This document shows positions 24,012-33,398 of a DNA stretch of 50,814 nucleotides, in pieces; position 1 is the stretch's first letter, and each line of letters begins with the position of its first letter. The position numbers and the translations under genes are program-made. Below the pieces are notes generated by a model, which did not search any database, was not told the origin of the DNA, and saw only the letters and a program-made list of their open reading frames with translations. Source of the DNA: JAYZQT01 sp036136335 (GTDB lineage: Bacteria > Pseudomonadota > Alphaproteobacteria > MPNO01 > UBA830); the NCBI GenBank assembly GCA_036136335.1, contig JAYZQT010000046.1:1-50814 (forward strand), read 5' to 3'.

Positions 24012-26573
24012 ATGTCCAAGCGTATGCTTATCGATGGCGCGCACCCGGAAGAAATCCGGGTCGTCGTAACTTCGGGGAAACGTCTCGACGAATACGACAT
24101 CGAGACAACCTTCAAAAAACAGGTAAAGGGAAATATCTACCTCGCCAAGGTGACACGTGTGGAGCCCTCGCTGCAGGCTGCATTCATCGATTTTGGCGGA
24201 AACCGACACGGTTTTCTGGCCTTCAGCGAAATACATCCAGATTACTACCAAATACCGATAGAGGACCGCCAGGCGTTGATCCAAGAACAGGAAGCACTGG
24301 AACTAAAAGCTCGTGCCGCACGCGAACACCTCGAAGATATCGGCGGAGATTTAGGCGATGGCGATGATCACAAACTGGACGCCAATACAAATAACGAACA
24401 CCTCGAAGAAGGCTCGGAAGAAAAAATAACGCGAAAGAAATCAACTTCCCCAAACGCTGAAACCAAACCTGAAGAAGCCTCTGCAAACACACCCGATGGC
24501 GACGAAAATGAAGAAGTTGAGAATGACAATGACACCCCGGGCGAAAACAACGTTTTCGATTTGTCCTCGGGGGATGAAGCGGACAAAAGAGAAGGTGAAG
24601 AGGCCGATCCCAATCCGGTGGCTGCAGACCCTGACGTTGAGGAGGCACTAGAAGTCGCGGAAAATGCTTCTCCAAGACGCACACGTGGTATGCGCAGATA
24701 CAAAATCCAAGAGGTTATCAAGCGGCGACAAATACTTCTTGTGCAAGTTGTGAAAGAGGAGCGGGGCAACAAGGGAGCAGCGCTGACAACCTATATTTCT
24801 TTAGCCGGAAGATATTGTGTTCTAATGCCGAACTCTTCCCGTGGCGGAGGTATTTCACGAAAAATCACGGGCTCCAAAGAACGCCGTAAACTGCGCGAAA
24901 CACTAAATGCTCTGGATATTCCCCAAGGGATGGGAGTCATAATTCGAACGGCTGGCCTAGAACGAAGCAAAGCGGAGATAAAGCGGGATTTCGAATATTT
25001 GATTCGTGCATGGGACGAAGTGCGTGAAAAAACTTTGCAGTCAACGGCTCCAGAAATCGTTTACGAGGAAGGCGACATCATTAAGCGAGCGATACGGGAC
25101 GTATACAGCAAAGACATTGACGAAATTCAGGTAGATGGTCTCGAAACGTATCAAAATGCTAAACGTTTCATGCGGCTAATGATGCCTAGCCACGCAAAGC
25201 GTGTTCAACAATACCGCGACGATACCATCCCGCTCTTTCAACGTTTTCAAATCGAGCAACAACTCGACGCAATGCACAACGCAGAGGTCGCTCTTAAATC
25301 CGGTGGTTATATCGTTATTAATCCCACCGAAGCACTTGTTGCGATCGATGTAAACTCCGGAAAATCAACACGCGAGCGAAACATTGAAGAAACAGCTTTG
25401 AAAACCAATATAGAGGCTGCGGAAGAAGTTGCTCGTCAGCTGAGGTTGCGCGACTTGGCTGGCCTGATAGTTATTGACTTTATCGACATGGAGGACAACA
25501 GGAATGTCCGCAAGGTAGAACGCCGTCTAAAGGACGCAATGAAATCAGATAGGGCTAGACTCCAGATCGGTCGCATTAGCAACTTTGGCCTTTTAGAGAT
25601 GTCACGCCAGCGATTGCGCCCAAGTTTATTGGAAACCAGCTCACAGATTTGCCCACATTGCCGAGGTACCGGCAATATCTTGTCCACCGAATCGATGGCG
25701 ATGCGGGTACTACGTGCTATCGAAGAAGAAGGTATCCGCCTACGTACCAGCGAAATCAAAGTAAAGGTGCCAAGTGCCGTTGCCCTTTACATCCTCAACC
25801 AAAAACGCGCCACCTTGGTAATATTGGAACAGCGGTACGGATTCCAGGTGACCCTTGAAGGAGACAATACAGTTATCCCGCCGGATATCGAAATCGAACG
25901 AGCAAAAGGAAAGGCAGCGCCCTCATCTCCCTCAGGGCCACCACCCCAACCAGTTGCGAGAAATGAGGGAGATTCAGGCCTGGTGGGCGCGGAAATTAAC
26001 ACCACTCGTGATGAGGAAAACAAACCCAAACGAAGACGCAGGCGCGGCCGACGACAAACACCGAAGGATGACCAGCATTCGGATAATGAAGTTGTGGACA
26101 TGTCAGTGGACAATGACAAAAAGGAGCCGGAAAAGGAATTGACGGCACAGGAGCAATCCGAAGAAACCAACGCCGAAACCAACGGACAACGTCGGCGACG
26201 TCGGGGAAGAAGGGGTGGAAGGCGGCGCAACCGAGAAACGGCCGAAGAAAAATCGGAGACCTTAGTCCAAGAAAAAGGTGTCACAGAAAATGAACCCAAA
26301 CCCGCAAGCAACCCGGCTAGTACGGACGTCGGGCGAGTGAACGTAGACACTGAATCCTCTCCCGGAAATAGCCCGTTACCATACCAGGACATATCACCTA
26401 GGGTTGAAGAACGTGAGACCGCGCCTACCGCCGATAGTAACAACAACGCTGTGGACAAAAAAAATCCCGATGGACCTGCCAATACACTCGATGAAACGAT
26501 TGTTCAGTCGGTAGCCGATATTGCGGATATTTCCGACGACCGACCAAAACGCAGAGGTTGGTGGCAAAAGTAA
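24012..26573 (+). CDS. rne: Ribonuclease E
   Basis: An 853-residue endoribonuclease that starts mRNA decay and processes rRNA and tRNA. The N-terminal S1 domain (from about residue 35) is split by an acidic insert at roughly residues 97-225, rich in Glu, Asp and Asn, as seen in alphaproteobacterial RNase E. Catalytic-domain features are VAIDVNSGKS (Asp446), IDFIDMED (Asp489/Asp492) and the zinc-link C547PHC550RG. The C-terminal part is disordered with arginine-rich RNA-binding blocks (RRRRRGRR and RRRRGRRGGRRRNRE). It ends RRGWWQK, a tail often seen in this class. A long hairpin lies just upstream of the start. Confidence 0.96.
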   Translation: MSKRMLIDGAHPEEIRVVVTSGKRLDEYDIETTFKKQVKGNIYLAKVTRVEPSLQAAFIDFGGNRHGFLAFSEIHPDYYQIPIEDRQALIQEQEALELKARAAREHLEDIGGDLGDGDDHKLDANTNNEHLEEGSEEKITRKKSTSPNAETKPEEASANTPDGDENEEVENDNDTPGENNVFDLSSGDEADKREGEEADPNPVAADPDVEEALEVAENASPRRTRGMRRYKIQEVIKRRQILLVQVVKEERGNKGAALTTYISLAGRYCVLMPNSSRGGGISRKITGSKERRKLRETLNALDIPQGMGVIIRTAGLERSKAEIKRDFEYLIRAWDEVREKTLQSTAPEIVYEEGDIIKRAIRDVYSKDIDEIQVDGLETYQNAKRFMRLMMPSHAKRVQQYRDDTIPLFQRFQIEQQLDAMHNAEVALKSGGYIVINPTEALVAIDVNSGKSTRERNIEETALKTNIEAAEEVARQLRLRDLAGLIVIDFIDMEDNRNVRKVERRLKDAMKSDRARLQIGRISNFGLLEMSRQRLRPSLLETSSQICPHCRGTGNILSTESMAMRVLRAIEEEGIRLRTSEIKVKVPSAVALYILNQKRATLVILEQRYGFQVTLEGDNTVIPPDIEIERAKGKAAPSSPSGPPPQPVARNEGDSGLVGAEINTTRDEENKPKRRRRRGRRQTPKDDQHSDNEVVDMSVDNDKKEPEKELTAQEQSEETNAETNGQRRRRRGRRGGRRRNRETAEEKSETLVQEKGVTENEPKPASNPASTDVGRVNVDTESSPGNSPLPYQDISPRVEERETAPTADSNNNAVDKKNPDGPANTLDETIVQSVADIADISDDRPKRRGWWQK

Positions 26574-26584
26574 CCGAATTGATA

Positions 26585-27757
26585 TTATCGATTGCGATGT
26601 ATTTTCAACACCCACTGGCGCAACCTTAACGCAGCTTCCGCCATTGTTTTGTTGTCGCCAGCGAATGATATCCTGGCGGTAGTGTGGCCGCGGTCGCGAT
26701 CAAAATCAGTGCCAGGCGCAATAGCGATACCGGTTTCAGCAAGAAGGCGACGACAAAATTTTTCACTATCGTTTGTCAAATGTCCGATGTCCGCATAAAG
26801 GTAGAATGCGCCATCGGCCGGTGATAAACGGTCCAATCCCGCTTGCGGTAACTCCGACAACAGCAACTCGCGGTTTTCTGCATAGCGCGCGACATTGGCA
26901 TTGAGCTCCGTGTCGCAGTCAAATGCTGTACACGCGGCATGTTGCGACAGAGCGGGTACCGATATGAAAATATTTTGAGCCAAACACTCTACCGACCGGT
27001 GCAAGGCTTCAGGGACCACAATCCAACCAACCCGCCAGCCGGTCATCGAATAGTATTTCGAAAAACTGTTTACAACAAACGCGTTATCGGTGAAGGACAA
27101 CGCGCTCGCCCCAGCCATGGTATATGTGATCCCATGATAAATTTCATCGGAGATCAGACGAATGCCGTGCTGGTCACAATACAACGCGATAGAGCGCATT
27201 TCCCGGGCAGACAACATCGTGCCAGTTGGATTTGCCGGGCTCGCTACTATCAAACCATCAATGTCGCCTTCTATACCCTGTAGTGAAGCGAGAGTGGGCT
27301 GATAGCGGTCTTCAACCGTAGCCGAAATGGTTACAGCCTCAATGTCCAACGCTGATAAAATATTCCGATAGGCAGGATAGCCTGGACTGACAAGTGCCAC
27401 CCTATCTCCTGCATCAAAGGCGGATAGAAATGCCAACATAAATCCACCAGACGAACCAGTGGTTACAACAACTCGTTCCTCATGCAGATTGATACCGTGT
27501 GTGTCTAGGTAATATTGAGCTATCCGGCGGCGTAGCAACGGAATTCCGAGCGCATCGGTGTATCCTAGGCGGTCGGTCTCTAGTACGCCTTGCGCAGCCG
27601 TAATCACCCCAGCAGGCGCTGCTGTAGACGGTTGCCCTACCTCTAAATGCAAGACATCCTCACCGGCGCTTTCACGCTGGTTCGCATCCCGCATCACATC
27701 CATAACAATGAAGGGAGGCACCTGCCCGCGATCAGAACGTTTAAGCGACACGATCAA
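26585..27757 (-). CDS. Class I/II PLP-dependent aminotransferase
   Basis: A 390-residue fold-type I aminotransferase. The PLP lysine lies in NSFSKYYSMTGWRVGW. SPANPTGTM and SDEIYHGITY are the cofactor-binding Asn and Asp regions, and ARISFAG near the C-terminus holds the substrate-carboxylate arginine. It resembles aspartate aminotransferase-like proteins of unknown substrate. The start is a TTG at 27757 overlapping the stop of the upstream gamma-glutamyltransferase-like gene (TTGA). A GTG two codons later would also fit, and neither has a clear ribosome binding site. Confidence 0.9.
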   Translation of the reverse strand: MIVSLKRSDRGQVPPFIVMDVMRDANQRESAGEDVLHLEVGQPSTAAPAGVITAAQGVLETDRLGYTDALGIPLLRRRIAQYYLDTHGINLHEERVVVTTGSSGGFMLAFLSAFDAGDRVALVSPGYPAYRNILSALDIEAVTISATVEDRYQPTLASLQGIEGDIDGLIVASPANPTGTMLSAREMRSIALYCDQHGIRLISDEIYHGITYTMAGASALSFTDNAFVVNSFSKYYSMTGWRVGWIVVPEALHRSVECLAQNIFISVPALSQHAACTAFDCDTELNANVARYAENRELLLSELPQAGLDRLSPADGAFYLYADIGHLTNDSEKFCRRLLAETGIAIAPGTDFDRDRGHTTARISFAGDNKTMAEAALRLRQWVLKIHRNR

Positions 27758-29112
27758 TTAGCCGAGCTGGCCGCGAGCCCATACCCAGCCGGATCACTCG
27801 CATAGCGACACTTAAGAAGTTTGTTCCGAGCGCCTTCTGGGCATCGAATAAGGTTTACACGCCCACCCATATCTGATGGCATCGTTTTGAATACTGTTTC
27901 TAAGTTAATACGCTCTCTCAAACCACGGGCCGCCACAACGATCGCCCGAACGACGGCATTCGAACCACCTGCACCTGTCACCGCCCCCTTTGTATCAGAT
28001 AGCTTCTTACTGACTAGGATGAATGGCATGCCCGAAAGCGTGTTTCCTCCGGGCAAAGCGGCCATCAGAATCCCGGTCGCCCCAATCATTCGCCGCGCCC
28101 CAAAGACTCCATTAGAGCTAACCACGCATGCGACCGCGCCCCCATCTGCATCAATAGCAACAAATCCGACGCTATCCCCATTGTTGGTAGCACCGGCGTC
28201 GAGTTTCTTGAACTTTCCGGCTGTTCGCCAAAGCGCTACACCTCGCCGACCTACAGGCCCACCAGGAAAATAAATTTGATCACGGTGAAAATTGGCTACC
28301 TCCGGTTTTAACCACTTGGGGCGATAGGATTTGAGCGCAGAAACTGGTACTCTAAAGCCCACGGCACGTCCCAACCCCACCGCCAAGGATTTAGCGAGAT
28401 CTCCTGTATAAAAGTCATGGGGACCATGGAGACGTATTCGGGACAAGGTGTCCGCAAGCGAAACCTGACGTAAGGTTTGGCCCTCGGTCAAGGGCCTGCC
28501 CGCTTTCGTAAATATGCGTCTCAAATCGGGGTCTGTAAATTCACTTGCGGGTAACCTGGCAAGGTTTTGGGCGGCTGCACGAGCGACCGGGTTACCAAAG
28601 CGAGCCAGACGTTCGGCAGGCAGCAAAAGCTTCTCCCATCGAAGGCGTCCATAACGTGTATGAAGCGCAAACATTCCACGAACGGCGCCCGGGATCAAAG
28701 CGGCATTGGCTCCCGAATAATAAAGAGAAGGCTGAAAATCAATCGCGGCCACCTCTCCACCTTCTCCCTGATGAAGCACGCAAACACCACCTCCGCCAAG
28801 CGACGCCGCCCCAGGGTAAGTCGCCGAAAGAGTAAAATACATTGCGACGATGGCATCAATCGAATTACCTCCAGCGGAGAGTATATCGTAACCAATAAGG
28901 GCGGCCTTTGGCTCGTCAGCAACCACACCCCCAACGGCCTTCTGTTTACTGTCGGTCCATTCCTTGGTCGGCGACTGCCCGCCGCAAGAAACACAGGCCA
29001 TTCCAATAATCAGCAAAACGGCGATTTGACGGACCGAGGGCGTGCACCTACTAATAATTCTTCGATAGAAAGTATCGCCCGTGCGCAACGCTATTAACTC
29101 TCTTTCAACCAT
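27754..29112 (-). CDS. Gamma-glutamyltransferase-like Ntn hydrolase, exported
   Basis: A protein of about 452 residues related to gamma-glutamyltranspeptidases, shorter than the usual 550-580. An N-terminal hydrophobic stretch IAVLLIIGMACVSCGG looks like a lipoprotein or Sec signal with an atypical lipobox. GGVVADEPKAALIGYDILSAGGNSIDA and YPGAASLGGGGVCVLH are GGT large-subunit features. Near the expected autocleavage site the sequence is GDSVGFVAIDADGGAVAC, with serine (codon 28171-28173) where the GGT threonine nucleophile would align. The start is uncertain: ATG 29112 and TTG 29088 both overlap the divergent protease start. It overlaps the aminotransferase gene by four bases. Confidence 0.8.
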   Translation of the reverse strand: MVERELIALRTGDTFYRRIISRCTPSVRQIAVLLIIGMACVSCGGQSPTKEWTDSKQKAVGGVVADEPKAALIGYDILSAGGNSIDAIVAMYFTLSATYPGAASLGGGGVCVLHQGEGGEVAAIDFQPSLYYSGANAALIPGAVRGMFALHTRYGRLRWEKLLLPAERLARFGNPVARAAAQNLARLPASEFTDPDLRRIFTKAGRPLTEGQTLRQVSLADTLSRIRLHGPHDFYTGDLAKSLAVGLGRAVGFRVPVSALKSYRPKWLKPEVANFHRDQIYFPGGPVGRRGVALWRTAGKFKKLDAGATNNGDSVGFVAIDADGGAVACVVSSNGVFGARRMIGATGILMAALPGGNTLSGMPFILVSKKLSDTKGAVTGAGGSNAVVRAIVVAARGLRERINLETVFKTMPSDMGGRVNLIRCPEGARNKLLKCRYASDPAGYGLAASSAN

Positions 29113-30436
29113 TGGTGCAGTCATCGCGATATTATTTCTACTATTAATTTTGGCATCCAATCCGGCACAGGCTGCAACTATCCGAGACGCGGAAATCGAA
29201 CATACCATCCGAAGTTACGCTTCGCCACTTTTGACCGCCAACGGATTAGAGCCTAGCGATGTGACCTTTCATATCGTGAAAGACGATTCTGTTAATGCGT
29301 TTGTTACCGGCGGACAAAAAATATTCCTGACGACCGGTATGCTGATGGCGGCAGCGCACCCGGGTCAGGTCATTGGAGTGCTTTCTCACGAATTAGGGCA
29401 CATCACCGGTGGGCATTTGGCCCGCCTGAGTAGCGCGTTTGATCAGAGAAGGAAGCAGGCTTTAATTGGAAGGGTTATCGGCGTTGCGATGGGGATCCTC
29501 GCAAAAGACGCCAGAGTCGTCGCAGCAACAAGTGCTAAAGCCCAGGATATAGCGCGTAAAAGCCTACACAAATATACACGTTCTCAAGAACAGGCCGCTG
29601 ATCAGGCTGCTATTAATACGCTCGATCATAATCGCATGTCAGCCCGAGGGCTTCTTGAATTTCTGGAACTCCTACAAAATCAAGAGTTACTTGTTAGGTC
29701 GCGTCAAGATCCATACTTAATCAGTCACCCTCTGACTTCCTCCCGAATAGCGTTCGTGAGAAATCATATTGCAGGGTCACCCTTTTCAAACACACCCGTA
29801 ACCGAACGTTTGAATTCTATACATAAACGCCTATTGGCGAAGCTCAGAGGCTTCATAAACCCGCCGGCCAAGACCCTGTATTTATACAAGCCAGAAGATC
29901 AAGCTATAGGTCCGCGTTACGGCCGAGCAATCGCATTTTATCGTAATTCCCAATTTGTCGAAGCCATCAAGTTGATTAATGGACTGATCAAGGAGCTTCC
30001 GAATGATACATTTTTTCACGAGTTGAAGGGTCAGATACTATTTGAAAATGGCAAACTCACTGATGCATTACGATCTTATGAGCGGGCTGTGACTCTGCGC
30101 CCTTCAGAACCCTTACTGCGGGTGGGGCTCGCTCACGTTCAGATCGAACTCAATCAACCCAATTTAATCAACTCTGCCATTCAAAATCTTGAGCAGGCCT
30201 TACGTTTCGATCGGTTAATGCCACTAACTTGGCGCCTGGCAGCGATCGCATATGGCCGGGGGGATCGGTTGGGCCTTTCGGCCTTGATGTCCGCCCAATA
30301 TAACACGCTAATTGGACGCCATTCGGATGCAAGGGGTCAGGCCAAAAGAGCAATGCGTCTACTGCCTGAAAAATCACCCAATTGGCTACGGGCGCAAGAA
30401 ATTTCGAACAGCAGTTCGCCGGCAATCAGGCGTTAA
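29081..30436 (+). CDS. M48-family metalloprotease with TPR repeats (BepA-like), periplasmic
   Basis: A 451-residue exported zinc protease. A signal peptide (AVIAILFLLLILASNPAQAA) is followed by the M48 catalytic motif H103ELGH107 in GVLSHELGHITGGH. A downstream metal-ligand glutamate region is SQEQAADQAAINTL. The C-terminal half contains tetratricopeptide repeats, for example residues about 280-380 with FLRLD-like pairs around FFHELKGQILFENGKL. BepA-type proteins check outer-membrane protein assembly; that role is by homology. The start is a GTG at 29081, inside the 5' end of the divergent GGT-like gene, so one of the two starts may be misplaced. Confidence 0.9.
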   Translation: MRNAINSLSTIGAVIAILFLLLILASNPAQAATIRDAEIEHTIRSYASPLLTANGLEPSDVTFHIVKDDSVNAFVTGGQKIFLTTGMLMAAAHPGQVIGVLSHELGHITGGHLARLSSAFDQRRKQALIGRVIGVAMGILAKDARVVAATSAKAQDIARKSLHKYTRSQEQAADQAAINTLDHNRMSARGLLEFLELLQNQELLVRSRQDPYLISHPLTSSRIAFVRNHIAGSPFSNTPVTERLNSIHKRLLAKLRGFINPPAKTLYLYKPEDQAIGPRYGRAIAFYRNSQFVEAIKLINGLIKELPNDTFFHELKGQILFENGKLTDALRSYERAVTLRPSEPLLRVGLAHVQIELNQPNLINSAIQNLEQALRFDRLMPLTWRLAAIAYGRGDRLGLSALMSAQYNTLIGRHSDARGQAKRAMRLLPEKSPNWLRAQEISNSSSPAIRR

Positions 30437-30596
30437 AAAATTCAAAGTTTGAAAACTCTCCAGAGCGATTTACACACTGCCGTCCGGTAAAAGAATATCT
30501 ATCTTCATGCCCACTATGTCATGTAGATATGGCAAATTCCGATTCTGACTTTTTCTGATTCGCCTTCAACACCCGGCTATATAGGAATACTAGTAA

Positions 30597-31382
30597 ATGG
30601 AACAATTTTTTCCCATTTTTCGCCGCACGATTATTGCCCTAACCATTACCTTTATTATTGTTGTGCAGCCTTCAGTATCGAATGCTCAACCCAGTATTAA
30701 CGAGGCGCTCACGACCAATCAAAGATTAGCCCTCGAAGGGATTATTCGTAACTTCATATTGAAAAACCCGGAAATCGTTTCCGAGGCGTTGCTTCAATTG
30801 AGGGAAAATGAACGAATGGCAAAAGCCAAGGCTGAAAAAAATGTACTCGTCTCAAACCATACGGCTATTTATTCCGACCCAAGCTCGCCGGTTGGGGGCA
30901 ACCCAAATGGCGATGTATCGGTTATTGAATTTTTTGACTACGGGTGCGGTGTATGTAAACGTATCCACCCAATTGTTGAGGAATTGATCAAGACCGACCG
31001 TGGCATACGACGGATTTACAAGGAATGGCCCATATTAGGACCCGACTCGGTCCGGGCTGCCCGCGCGGCAATCGCATCCCGACAACAAAACAAATATAGC
31101 GAATTTCATAATGTCTTGATGACAGAAATTTCGGGCCTGTCAGAATCAGCAATCATGGCAAAGGCGAAATCAGTAGGTATAAATACCCGCCAACTCAAAC
31201 GGGAAATGAACAATCCAAAAATCGACAAAATTATTCGCCAAAACTACACTGTCGCCGAGAAGCTAAAGCTGAACGGTACTCCCGCTTTTGTTATTGGCGA
31301 TAAGGTGATCCGCGGTGGGCTTAATCTGGAATCTCTGCGCGCGATTGTTAAGGAAGTGCGGGCCAATAACAAAGGCAAATAA
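30597..31382 (+). CDS. DsbA-family thiol:disulfide oxidoreductase (Com1/ScsC-like)
   Basis: A 261-residue exported thioredoxin-fold protein. The signal peptide is IIALTITFIIVVQPSVSNA. A helical N-terminal segment (about residues 34-80), of the kind that drives oligomers in ScsC/Com1, precedes the thioredoxin domain. The active site is FFDYGC117GVC120KR, and the cis-proline loop is LNGTPAFVIGDKVIRGG. It likely makes or rearranges disulfides in the periplasm. The 160-base gap upstream holds two weak inverted repeats (30441-30453 and 30495-30530) and presumably its promoter. Confidence 0.92.
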   Translation: MEQFFPIFRRTIIALTITFIIVVQPSVSNAQPSINEALTTNQRLALEGIIRNFILKNPEIVSEALLQLRENERMAKAKAEKNVLVSNHTAIYSDPSSPVGGNPNGDVSVIEFFDYGCGVCKRIHPIVEELIKTDRGIRRIYKEWPILGPDSVRAARAAIASRQQNKYSEFHNVLMTEISGLSESAIMAKAKSVGINTRQLKREMNNPKIDKIIRQNYTVAEKLKLNGTPAFVIGDKVIRGGLNLESLRAIVKEVRANNKGK

Positions 31383-31390
31383 ATTCCTCG

Positions 31391-32026
31391 CTAGGACGGC
31401 TGTCTTGATGGTTGCGCCCGATCAAATGCATTCAGTTTCATGCATGCTTCAAAAATGCGCATTAGGACGGGATACGGAGATAGATCACACTTATAACGCT
31501 GCGCATTGAACACCTGAGGCACAATGCAAACATCTATTAATCCGGGTGTATCTCCCTGCCCAAAAATACCGGTATCTGAATCTTTAACTAGATGGGTTTC
31601 GAGGGCGTTGAATCCCTCGTGTACCCAGTGCTGGTACCAATCAACGTTGATAGCACTATCGTTTTTTCCCATTTCCTTTGACAAAAACTTTAGAACGGCA
31701 AGGTTATTTAAGGGATGGATATCGCAGGCGATTATATTAGCAAGCCCTCTGACTCGCGCCCGTTCGGATGGGTCAGATGGTAAAAGGGACGGTAGCGGAT
31801 TCGTTTCATCAAGGTATTCAAGAATTGCCATCGACTGATATAGAACGCGATCACCATCGACTAAGGTCGGAACGCGTGCCTGAGGATTGACAACCCTGTA
31901 ATCATCAGCGAATTGGTCACCGTCCGGAAGGCTCACACTAACATCTTCGTAAAGGATTTCTTTTAGATTGAGTGCAATGCGAACACGAAACGCGGCAGAC
32001 GACCGCGAAAACCCATAAAGCTTCAT
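31391..32026 (-). CDS. maiA: Maleylacetoacetate isomerase / zeta-class glutathione S-transferase
   Basis: A 211-residue GST of the zeta class. The active-site motif MKLYGFSRSSAAFRVRIALNLK has the S-S-x-x-x-R-V-R-I-A-L signature of maleylacetoacetate isomerases. NPQARVPTLVDGD, QSMAILEYLDE and DIHPLNNLAVLKFL also match. Such enzymes isomerise maleylacetoacetate or maleylpyruvate in tyrosine or aromatic breakdown using glutathione. No other gene of that pathway is nearby, so the physiological substrate is uncertain. It converges on the DsbA-like gene with eight bases between stops. Confidence 0.88.
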   Translation of the reverse strand: MKLYGFSRSSAAFRVRIALNLKEILYEDVSVSLPDGDQFADDYRVVNPQARVPTLVDGDRVLYQSMAILEYLDETNPLPSLLPSDPSERARVRGLANIIACDIHPLNNLAVLKFLSKEMGKNDSAINVDWYQHWVHEGFNALETHLVKDSDTGIFGQGDTPGLIDVCIVPQVFNAQRYKCDLSPYPVLMRIFEACMKLNAFDRAQPSRQPS

Positions 32027-32094
32027 CGGATCCTCCTATAATGTATAGCAAAATGTAAGTACCGGAGCAGCGGTGATCCCATCTTCATTTGACG

Positions 32095-33225
32095 TCAAAT
32101 ATAGTATTCCTTTAAAGGCGGAAACCCATTAAAGCCGACAGAAGCGTAAGATGCTGTATATGCGCCGGCACTTAGAATTTCTATTTTATCGCCAACTGCC
32201 AGTGTCAGAGGAAGACAATATCCTGACTTTTCATAAAGCACATCGACTTCGTCACAAGTGGGGCCTGCTAAAACAACAGGGCCGGTTGGCTCACCATCTC
32301 GAGGTGTCCTTATTCGATATTGGATTGATTCTTCGAACGTCTCGGGCAGGCCACCGAATTTGCCGACGTCGAGAAAAACCCAACGTCTCGAGATTTCACG
32401 AGATTTTTCAGCAATCAACACTACTTCGGTTTGAATAATTCCGGCATCGCCAGCGATGCCTCTACCCGGTTCCATTATTATCCGCGGTGGACAGTTACCG
32501 AAATTACGGTCGATCGCATTTTGAATGGTTTGACCATAAGAATGCATCGTTTCGATTGACTGTCGATAACTTGCAGGAAAACCGCCTCCGATATTTATAA
32601 ATTCGAGTTTGATCCCGTGCTCGCAAAGTTCTCTATATACAATGGCTGTTGTATTTATCGCCAATTCCCATTGAATAGGATAACGCTGTTGCGACCCAAC
32701 ATGGAACGAAAGACCAGCCGCGTTAAGTCCTGTACCCGCGGCTTCTCTTAGCAAGTCGACAGCAAATTTCGGGTCACACCCAAACTTTCGTGACAATGGC
32801 CAATCAGCACCGCCACTATCCATGTAAATACGGCAGTAAACCCCCGCCCCGGGAGCCTCAGTCTGCAATTTGGATAGCTCACCACGGCTGTCAAATGCAA
32901 ATAGGTCTATGCCCTGATTGAATGCTCTCGCTATGTCTCGCGATTTTTTTATAGTGTTTCCGAAAGCGATCCGACGTGGAGACACCCCGGTTTCCAGACA
33001 AAACTCAATCTCATTAATACTTGCTGCATCAAAATTCGAGCCAAGCACTGCAAGTTTTGTCAGAATATGTTTAGCTGGGTTCGCCTTTACCGCATAAAAT
33101 ATTTCAGCATTTGGTAAAGCACGCTGAAGCATGCGATAATTTGATGATATCACATCAAGGTCTACCACCAGACAGGGTGTATCCGGACATTTGTCTGCTA
33201 AAAATTTTTGAATCTTCTCGGTCAT
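32095..33225 (-). CDS. Ornithine/lysine decarboxylase, group IV (alanine-racemase fold)
   Basis: A 376-residue PLP enzyme of the eukaryotic-type ornithine decarboxylase family, which makes putrescine. K47 in FYAVKANP binds PLP. SFHVGSQQ, NIGGGFP and EPGRGIAGDAG bind its phosphate. C324 in GPTCDEVDVLYE is the catalytic cysteine, and YASVGFNGFPP is the C-terminal signature. The length matches alphaproteobacterial short ODCs. Lysine as an alternative substrate cannot be excluded. It is divergent from aroQ across 173 bases. Confidence 0.93.
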   Translation of the reverse strand: MTEKIQKFLADKCPDTPCLVVDLDVISSNYRMLQRALPNAEIFYAVKANPAKHILTKLAVLGSNFDAASINEIEFCLETGVSPRRIAFGNTIKKSRDIARAFNQGIDLFAFDSRGELSKLQTEAPGAGVYCRIYMDSGGADWPLSRKFGCDPKFAVDLLREAAGTGLNAAGLSFHVGSQQRYPIQWELAINTTAIVYRELCEHGIKLEFINIGGGFPASYRQSIETMHSYGQTIQNAIDRNFGNCPPRIIMEPGRGIAGDAGIIQTEVVLIAEKSREISRRWVFLDVGKFGGLPETFEESIQYRIRTPRDGEPTGPVVLAGPTCDEVDVLYEKSGYCLPLTLAVGDKIEILSAGAYTASYASVGFNGFPPLKEYYI

Positions 33226-33320
33226 GGCCGCAGGTTTTTAGTCCGCCGGCTTCGTCAAGGCAAAAAGAAAATTAGCCCAGAAACACTAAGTGGCGAATCA
33301 TGTTGCTAAAGTGCGCTGTA

Positions 33321-33366
33321 TATAATGGATTTTGACCCATTGCCCTATAGACTCTTCATAGGGTAA
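33321..33366 (+). promoter_or_regulatory. Putative aroQ-accB-accC-aat promoter -10 and leader hairpin
   Basis: A perfect TATAAT lies at 33321-33326, but no clear -35 box sits 16-18 bases before it. Downstream, TTGCCCTAT (33340-33348) and ATAGGGTAA (33358-33366) can pair over nine positions, one a G-T wobble, with a nine-base loop, ahead of the aroQ start at 33399. It may be the transcription start region and leader stem of the operon. Confidence 0.4.
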
Positions 33367-33398
33367 GGCTTTATGGCTTGACGGAATTTCAACAGAGT

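Noticed and set aside
25787..26482. 231-codon frame opposite the rne C-terminus
   Set aside because: Serine/arginine-rich antisense of a low-complexity coding region; a shadow of rne.
30495..30530. ATATCTA...TAGATAT inverted repeat before the DsbA-like gene
   Set aside because: AT-rich arms with an asymmetric interior; too weak for a separate call.
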